NCBI RefSeq assembly: GCF_900446215.1
Contig: NZ_UAQZ01000016.1
Span: 310,001 to 374,000, forward strand
Direction of reading: 5' to 3'
From: Burkholderia cenocepacia
GTDB taxonomy: Bacteria > Pseudomonadota > Gammaproteobacteria > Burkholderiales > Burkholderiaceae
Length of the DNA stretch: 64,000 bases
Both the position numbers and the translations under genes were made by a program. Below, piece after piece: positions 59,867 to 64,000 of the stretch; within the stretch, counting starts at the first letter, position 1; every line of letters begins with the position of its first letter. Under the pieces are notes generated by a model, which was not told where the DNA came from, ran no database searches, and saw nothing but the letters and a program-made list of their open reading frames with translations.

Positions 59867-61249
59867 ATGTCCGATCCTCGCCCCTTGCTGTTTTCCCTGT
59901 ATGAACAAGCCAGCGTCGGCTGCGGCGGCGCGCCGAGCCTGTGGACCCATCCGGCCGACGAACGGCTGCGCGCGAATACGCTCGCGTTCTGGTCGAATCT
60001 CGCGCGCACGGCCGAGCAGGCCGATCTCGACATGCTGTTCTTCGCGGACGTGCTCGGCCTGTACGACGTCTATGGCGGGTCGGCCGACGCGGCGGTGCAG
60101 TGGGCGGTCGAGGCACCCGCGAACGATCCGATGATGCTGATTCCGGCGCTCGTCGCGCAGACCGAACGGCTCGCGTTCGGCGTGACGGCGAGCACGACCT
60201 ACGAGCATCCGTTCGCGCTCGCGCGTCGCTTCAGCACGCTCGATCATCTGAGCAACGGCCGGATCGGCTGGAACATCGTGACGTCCTACCTGACGAGCGC
60301 GGCGCGCAACTTCGGGCTCGACCGGATGATCGGCCACGACGCACGCTACGCGCGCGCGGAGGAGTTTCTCGACGTCGTGTACAAGCTGTGGGAAGGGAGC
60401 TGGGCGGACGACGCGGTCGTCGCCGACAAGCACGCGCCGCGCTATGCGCGTGGCGAGCGCGTGCGGCCGATCGCGCACGAAGGCACGCACTACCGCGTGC
60501 AGGGGCCGCACGTCTGCGCGCCGTCGCCGCAGCGCTCGCCCGTGCTGATCCAGGCCGGCTGGTCGGGGCGCGGGCGCGCGTTCGCGGCGAAGCACGCGGA
60601 GGTGGTGTTCGTCGCGAAATCGGATCCGCACGAGATTCGCGCGGGCCTCGACGAGATTCGGCGGCTCGCGGCCGAACGCGGCCGCGCGGCGGACGACGTG
60701 AAGTCGCTGACGGTGCTGCGGATCGTCACGGCGCGCTCGTCGAGCGACGCGAAGGAGAAGTATCACTCGCTGCAGCAGCACTATCACCAGCACGCGCAAC
60801 TCGTCAGCTATGCGGGCGACACCGGCATCGACATCGACCGCTATGCGGACGACGAACCGCTGACGACGCAGACGGAAGGCCTGACGTCCTACGTGGTGCG
60901 GCCGGATGGCAGCGGCAAGCCGCTCACCGCCGGCGACGTGCGGCGCAAGTTCGCGAGCGTCACGCGCGGCACCGACCTGATCCTCGTCGGCGCGCCGGAC
61001 GAAGTCGCGGACCAGCTCGCCGAGCATGCGCAGCGGTCGACGACGAGCGGCTACATGATCAACCCGCTGATCAGCCCGGGCACGCTCGACGATTTCGCCG
61101 AACTGATCGTGCCCGAGCTGAAGAAGCGCGGCCTGTACCGGACGACGCCGGCGAGCGGCACCTTCCGTTCACGGCTGGGCGGCCGCGACCGCCTGCCGGA
61201 CACGGCCTATGGCGCGTCGTTCCGGTTTCCCGTGCCGGAAGCGGGCTGA
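59867..61249 (+). CDS. Luciferase-like monooxygenase, NtaA/SnaA/DszA type (second copy)
   Basis: A 460-residue FMN-dependent monooxygenase of the same group as the 56049 gene but clearly diverged. It has the markers D-M-L-F-F-A-D-V-L-G-L-Y-D-V-Y-G, A-F-G-V-T-A-S-T-T-Y-E-H-P-F, S-N-G-R-I-G-W-N-I-V-T-S-Y-L, Y-R-V-Q-G-P-H-V-C-A-P, and P-V-L-I-Q-A-G-W-S. The C-terminus has K-K-R-G-L-Y-R. It follows the permease by 26 bases. Two related monooxygenases in one operon may act in sequence on one ligand or on two related ones. Confidence 0.9.
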   Translation: MSDPRPLLFSLYEQASVGCGGAPSLWTHPADERLRANTLAFWSNLARTAEQADLDMLFFADVLGLYDVYGGSADAAVQWAVEAPANDPMMLIPALVAQTERLAFGVTASTTYEHPFALARRFSTLDHLSNGRIGWNIVTSYLTSAARNFGLDRMIGHDARYARAEEFLDVVYKLWEGSWADDAVVADKHAPRYARGERVRPIAHEGTHYRVQGPHVCAPSPQRSPVLIQAGWSGRGRAFAAKHAEVVFVAKSDPHEIRAGLDEIRRLAAERGRAADDVKSLTVLRIVTARSSSDAKEKYHSLQQHYHQHAQLVSYAGDTGIDIDRYADDEPLTTQTEGLTSYVVRPDGSGKPLTAGDVRRKFASVTRGTDLILVGAPDEVADQLAEHAQRSTTSGYMINPLISPGTLDDFAELIVPELKKRGLYRTTPASGTFRSRLGGRDRLPDTAYGASFRFPVPEAG

Positions 61250-61292
61250 CCGGCCGACCAATGCCGAACGACTTTCATCGGAGTGGCGTGAC

Positions 61293-61355
61293 ATGATCGA
61301 TGACGTACTGTTCCTGCCGCACCTGCATCGTGCCGACCGGAATCTTCCGGCATGA
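61293..61355 (+). CDS. Twenty-codon ORF coupled to the ABC ATPase gene (tentative)
   Basis: ATG at 61293 with GGAG about nine bases upstream; the frame M-I-D-D-V-L-F-L-P-H-L-H-R-A-D-R-N-L-P-A ends at TGA 61353-61355 and overlaps the next ATG (61352) as ATGA. The ATPase gene has no clear ribosome site of its own. This is the same arrangement as at 55996-56052. It may only couple translation. Confidence 0.4.
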   Translation: MIDDVLFLPHLHRADRNLPA

Positions 61356-62914
61356 ATGGCGCGACGAACGAAACCATGGAGGCGACGCGGCGCGAAGCTC
61401 GACCCCGTCGATCGGTGTCGCTGCCCGTCCTGAGCGCCACGGGCGTCGCGAAACGCTTCGACGCGACCGTCGCGCTGGCAGCGCTCGACCTGTCGATCGG
61501 CGCCGGCGAAGTCGTCGCGCTGATGGGCGCGAACGGCGCGGGCAAGTCGACTTTCGTCAAGATCCTGAGCGGTGCGCTGCAAGCGGACGACGGCACGCTG
61601 ACGCTGCGCGGCGAACCGTATCGGCCGGCGTCGCCGCACATGGCCAAGCGGCTCGGCGTCGCGACCGTGCACCAGTCGGTGGCCGACGCCGTCGTGCCGA
61701 CGCTGTCGATCGCCGACAACCTGCTGCTGGACCGGCTGTGTGACCCGACGTCGCCGTGGCGCGCGCCGCCGGCCGCGCGGCGTGCCGCGGCGCGTTCGCT
61801 TGCCGAGCGGGTCGGGCTCGACGTCGATCTGGCGACGCCGCTCGCATCGCTGTCGCTGGCCGACCAGCAGCGCGTGACCTTGGCGCGTGCGCTGGCCGGG
61901 CAGCCGTCGTTGCTGATTCTCGACGAGCCGACCGCCAGCCTGTCGGCGACGGAGGCCGAGCGGCTGTTCGAGCTGGTGGATGCGTTGCGCCGCGATGGCG
62001 TCGCCATCCTGCTGGTGTCGCATCGGCTCGGCGACTTACGTCGTATCGCGGATCGCGCGGCGATCGTCCGCGATGGCCGGATCGTCGCGGATCTGGCCGC
62101 GCCGATCGATTTCGACGCCGCGGTGGAAACGATGATCGGCCGGCCGTTGCCGCGTACGCGTGCCGTGGCGCCGGAGCGGGTCGCACCGACCGAATCCGGG
62201 CCCGGATCAGGCTTCAGCGTGCGGCAGATCCGGCTGACGCCGACCAGCACGCCGTTCGACCTCGATGTCCGGCGCGGCGAGATCGTCGCGATCGCGGGCC
62301 CGGTCGGCGGCGGCAAGTCGCGCTTCGCGCGGACGATCTTCGGCGCGGTGCGGGCGGCCGCCGGCGAGATGACGCTCGACGGACGGCCATGGCGGCCACG
62401 TTCGCCGGCCGATGCGATTCGCGCCGGCGTATTCCTGGCCGGCGAGGATCGCTGGCGCACGTCGCTGTTTCCCGACAGCGTCCCGTTCGCGTCGATCGCG
62501 GGCACGATCGGCTTTCCGTTCCTGTCGCGCTGGTTCGCGGGCGGCGCGGTGCGCCGAGCCCGCGAACGTACGGCCGCCGCGGCCGCGATCGCGCGGTTCG
62601 GCATTCGCTGCGAGGGGCCGGACGATCGCGTCGCGCACCTGTCCGGCGGCAACCAGCAGAAGGTCGTGCTCGCGCGCTGGCACGCCGAGCCCGCGCGGCT
62701 GTTGCTGCTCGACGAGCCGTTCCAGGGCATCGATGCGGGCGCGCGCGCCGATATCGTCGATACGCTGCGGCGTCATGCGCATGAACGTGCGACGCTCGTG
62801 TTCGTCAGCGATCTCGAGGAAGCGGCCGAGATCGCCGATCGGATCGTGCGGTTCGATCGCGCGACGCTCGATGGCCTGTCTCCGATTTCTTCCATCGTGG
62901 GTGCCCACTCATGA
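61352..62914 (+). CDS. Ribose-type ABC transporter, dual ATPase (RbsA-like)
   Basis: A 520-residue sugar-type ATPase with two domains. Domain 1: Walker A G-A-N-G-A-G-K-S-T, degenerate signature L-S-L-A-D-Q-Q-R, Walker B L-L-I-L-D-E-P-T. Domain 2: G-P-V-G-G-G-K-S, L-S-G-G-N-Q-Q-K, L-L-L-L-D-E-P-F-Q-G-I. The V-A-T-V-H-Q-S segment in domain 1 is typical of the family. The permease gene follows with a four-base overlap. The sugar or sugar-like ligand is unknown. A methionine at 61376 is an alternative start. The rest of the transporter lies beyond the window. Confidence 0.92.
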   Translation: MNGATNETMEATRREARPRRSVSLPVLSATGVAKRFDATVALAALDLSIGAGEVVALMGANGAGKSTFVKILSGALQADDGTLTLRGEPYRPASPHMAKRLGVATVHQSVADAVVPTLSIADNLLLDRLCDPTSPWRAPPAARRAAARSLAERVGLDVDLATPLASLSLADQQRVTLARALAGQPSLLILDEPTASLSATEAERLFELVDALRRDGVAILLVSHRLGDLRRIADRAAIVRDGRIVADLAAPIDFDAAVETMIGRPLPRTRAVAPERVAPTESGPGSGFSVRQIRLTPTSTPFDLDVRRGEIVAIAGPVGGGKSRFARTIFGAVRAAAGEMTLDGRPWRPRSPADAIRAGVFLAGEDRWRTSLFPDSVPFASIAGTIGFPFLSRWFAGGAVRRARERTAAAAAIARFGIRCEGPDDRVAHLSGGNQQKVVLARWHAEPARLLLLDEPFQGIDAGARADIVDTLRRHAHERATLVFVSDLEEAAEIADRIVRFDRATLDGLSPISSIVGAHS

Positions 62915-63972
62915 AACCCGTGACTTCTTCTTCCGCCGTGCATCATGCCGCCCCCGTCGAACGATCGTCGCGCACGGGGCCGGCGCGCATCCGCGATGCG
63001 CTCGAACGGACGGGCATCCTGCTCGTACTGGCCGTCCTCGTGGTGGTGTTTGCGCTCAGGGAGCCTGCGTTCCTGAACGTCGACAATCTGTTCAGCATCC
63101 TGCAGGCGGTGTCGATCGTCGCGTTGCTCGGCGTCGGGGTGACGGTCACGCTCGCGGCCGGCGGTTTCGACCTGTCGGTCGGCAGCGTGGCCGCGACCGC
63201 GCAGATGGCCGCGAGCTACGTGCTGGTCGTCTGGCATGGCAGCGCGTTGGCGGCCGTGATCGCGTGCGTCGTGCTCGGCGTGACCGCCGGGTTGTTCAAC
63301 GGCTTGCTGATCACGCGGCTGCGCGTGCCCGACCAGCTCGCGACGCTCGGCACGCTGTTCCTGCTGGCCGGCCTGCAGTTGATCCCGACCGGCGGCCGTT
63401 CGCTCGCGACCGGCTCCGTGCTGCCCGACGGCACGGATGCGACGGGCGTGTTCCCCGACGCGTTCCTCGCGCTCGGCCGACTGCGCGTATTCGACGTCGT
63501 ACCGTTGCCGGTGCTGGTGCTTGCGGCCGTGACGGTGCTGGCCTGCGTCACGATGGAAGCGACGCGCTGGGGCCGCGTGATCTATGCGATCGGCGGCAAC
63601 GAAACGGCTGCGCGGCTGGCCGGTGCGCCGGCCGCGCGCTACCGTGTCGCCGCGTATGTCGTGTCGGGCGCGATCGCGTCGCTGGGCGGCGTGTTGATCG
63701 CCGCGCGAGTCGGCCGCGGCGACGTGAGCGCGGGACACTCGCTGCTGCTCGACGCGGTGGCCGCCGCACTGATCGGCTACGCGGTGTGGGGCGCGAAGCG
63801 GCCCAACGTGTTCGGCACGGTCGTCGGCGCGGTGTTCGTCGGCGTGCTGCTCAACGGACTCACGATGCTGAACGCGCCCTACTATATGCAGGATTTCATC
63901 AAGGGCGTGCTGCTCGTGCTGGCCTTGGCGTTTACGTTCGGCATCGGTCGCCGGGCGGATGCCCGGGCGTGA
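62911..63972 (+). CDS. Ribose-type ABC permease (RbsC-like)
   Basis: A 353-residue permease with about nine to ten helices, family signature L-G-V-G-V-T-V-T-L-A-A-G-G-F-D-L-S-V-G-S-V-A-A and G-G-N-E-T-A-A-R-L-A-G-A (coupling loop), then R-V-G-R-G-D-V-S-A-G. The first 35 residues are a hydrophilic extension. It overlaps the ATPase gene by ATGA and ends 28 bases before the window edge; a second permease and a binding protein are expected beyond it. Confidence 0.92.
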   Translation: MKPVTSSSAVHHAAPVERSSRTGPARIRDALERTGILLVLAVLVVVFALREPAFLNVDNLFSILQAVSIVALLGVGVTVTLAAGGFDLSVGSVAATAQMAASYVLVVWHGSALAAVIACVVLGVTAGLFNGLLITRLRVPDQLATLGTLFLLAGLQLIPTGGRSLATGSVLPDGTDATGVFPDAFLALGRLRVFDVVPLPVLVLAAVTVLACVTMEATRWGRVIYAIGGNETAARLAGAPAARYRVAAYVVSGAIASLGGVLIAARVGRGDVSAGHSLLLDAVAAALIGYAVWGAKRPNVFGTVVGAVFVGVLLNGLTMLNAPYYMQDFIKGVLLVLALAFTFGIGRRADARA

Positions 63973-64000
63973 CGGGTGAGGTCGCCAAGCGTCGGCTCGG

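Overview
The window is GC-rich (roughly two thirds G+C by eye) with dense operons and ATGA start/stop overlaps. It carries a benzoate/catechol cluster, many Burkholderiales-type families and mostly single regulators per cluster. I read it as a secondary replicon (chromosome 2 or 3) of a Burkholderia, probably Burkholderia cepacia complex. This is inferred from gene content and codon style, not from a search. I see no rRNA, tRNA, CRISPR array, insertion sequence or replication origin.

Layout. (1) 1-298: 3' end of an aldo/keto reductase; 398-841: secreted ABM-type monooxygenase-like protein. (2) 1287-7786: catB, catA, benA, benB, benC, a frameshifted benD and a RidA-family gene, preceded by a BenM/CatM-type operator; catC and the LysR regulator are not here. 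(3) 7890-13576 (minus): terminal oxidase operon of CoxB with fused haem c, a CoxA-CoxC fusion lacking two canonical proton-channel residues, a small membrane protein and a tri-haem cytochrome c. (4) 13869-26619: accessory cluster of SDR, GH15, a TPP enzyme, an enolase-superfamily enzyme, an internally duplicated membrane protein, a gluconate-dehydrogenase-subunit-3-like protein, a GMC flavoenzyme with a Cys cluster, DUF305, FRG, a low-affinity iron permease-like protein, BON, DUF1641 and Nudix. (5) 27187-32682: EmrA/EmrB/NodT-type tripartite efflux operon facing an OmpR-type response regulator. (6) 33271-33848: FliT-like and phage-type small genes. (7) 33871-44468: two divergent operons around a long inverted-repeat operator. 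The minus arm encodes a DMT permease, GatZ/AgaZ, an AgaS-type SIS protein, a BadF-type kinase, a DeoR regulator and a GNAT. The plus arm encodes a Tat-type GH36 alpha-galactosidase, a GH114 lipoprotein and a porin. (8) 44488-48543: small genes including an HPr-like protein that has lost its active-site histidine, PhnA/YjdM, a spermidine-synthase-like protein, a ribbon-helix-helix protein, a YoaK/DUF1275 protein and two small membrane proteins. (9) 48655-63972: two divergent operons combining three luciferase-like monooxygenases with a peptide-type, a polar-amino-acid-type and a ribose-type ABC transporter; the last one runs off the window.

How it fits together. The cat/ben genes take benzoate to muconolactone. 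Region 7 reads as scavenging of an alpha-linked galactose/galactosamine polymer: outer-surface hydrolases and a porin feed a cytoplasmic GalN-6-phosphate to tagatose-phosphate route under a DeoR repressor. Regions 3 and 4 together contain a GMC dehydrogenase without a cytochrome and a tri-haem cytochrome without a dehydrogenase. Region 9 looks like uptake and oxidative cleavage of organosulfur or similar compounds. Most notable: the galactosaminoglycan-type locus, the inactive HPr paralogue, the unusual oxidase subunit I, the duplicated membrane protein next to the GMC genes, the benD frameshift and two ATGA-coupled mini-ORFs in region 9.
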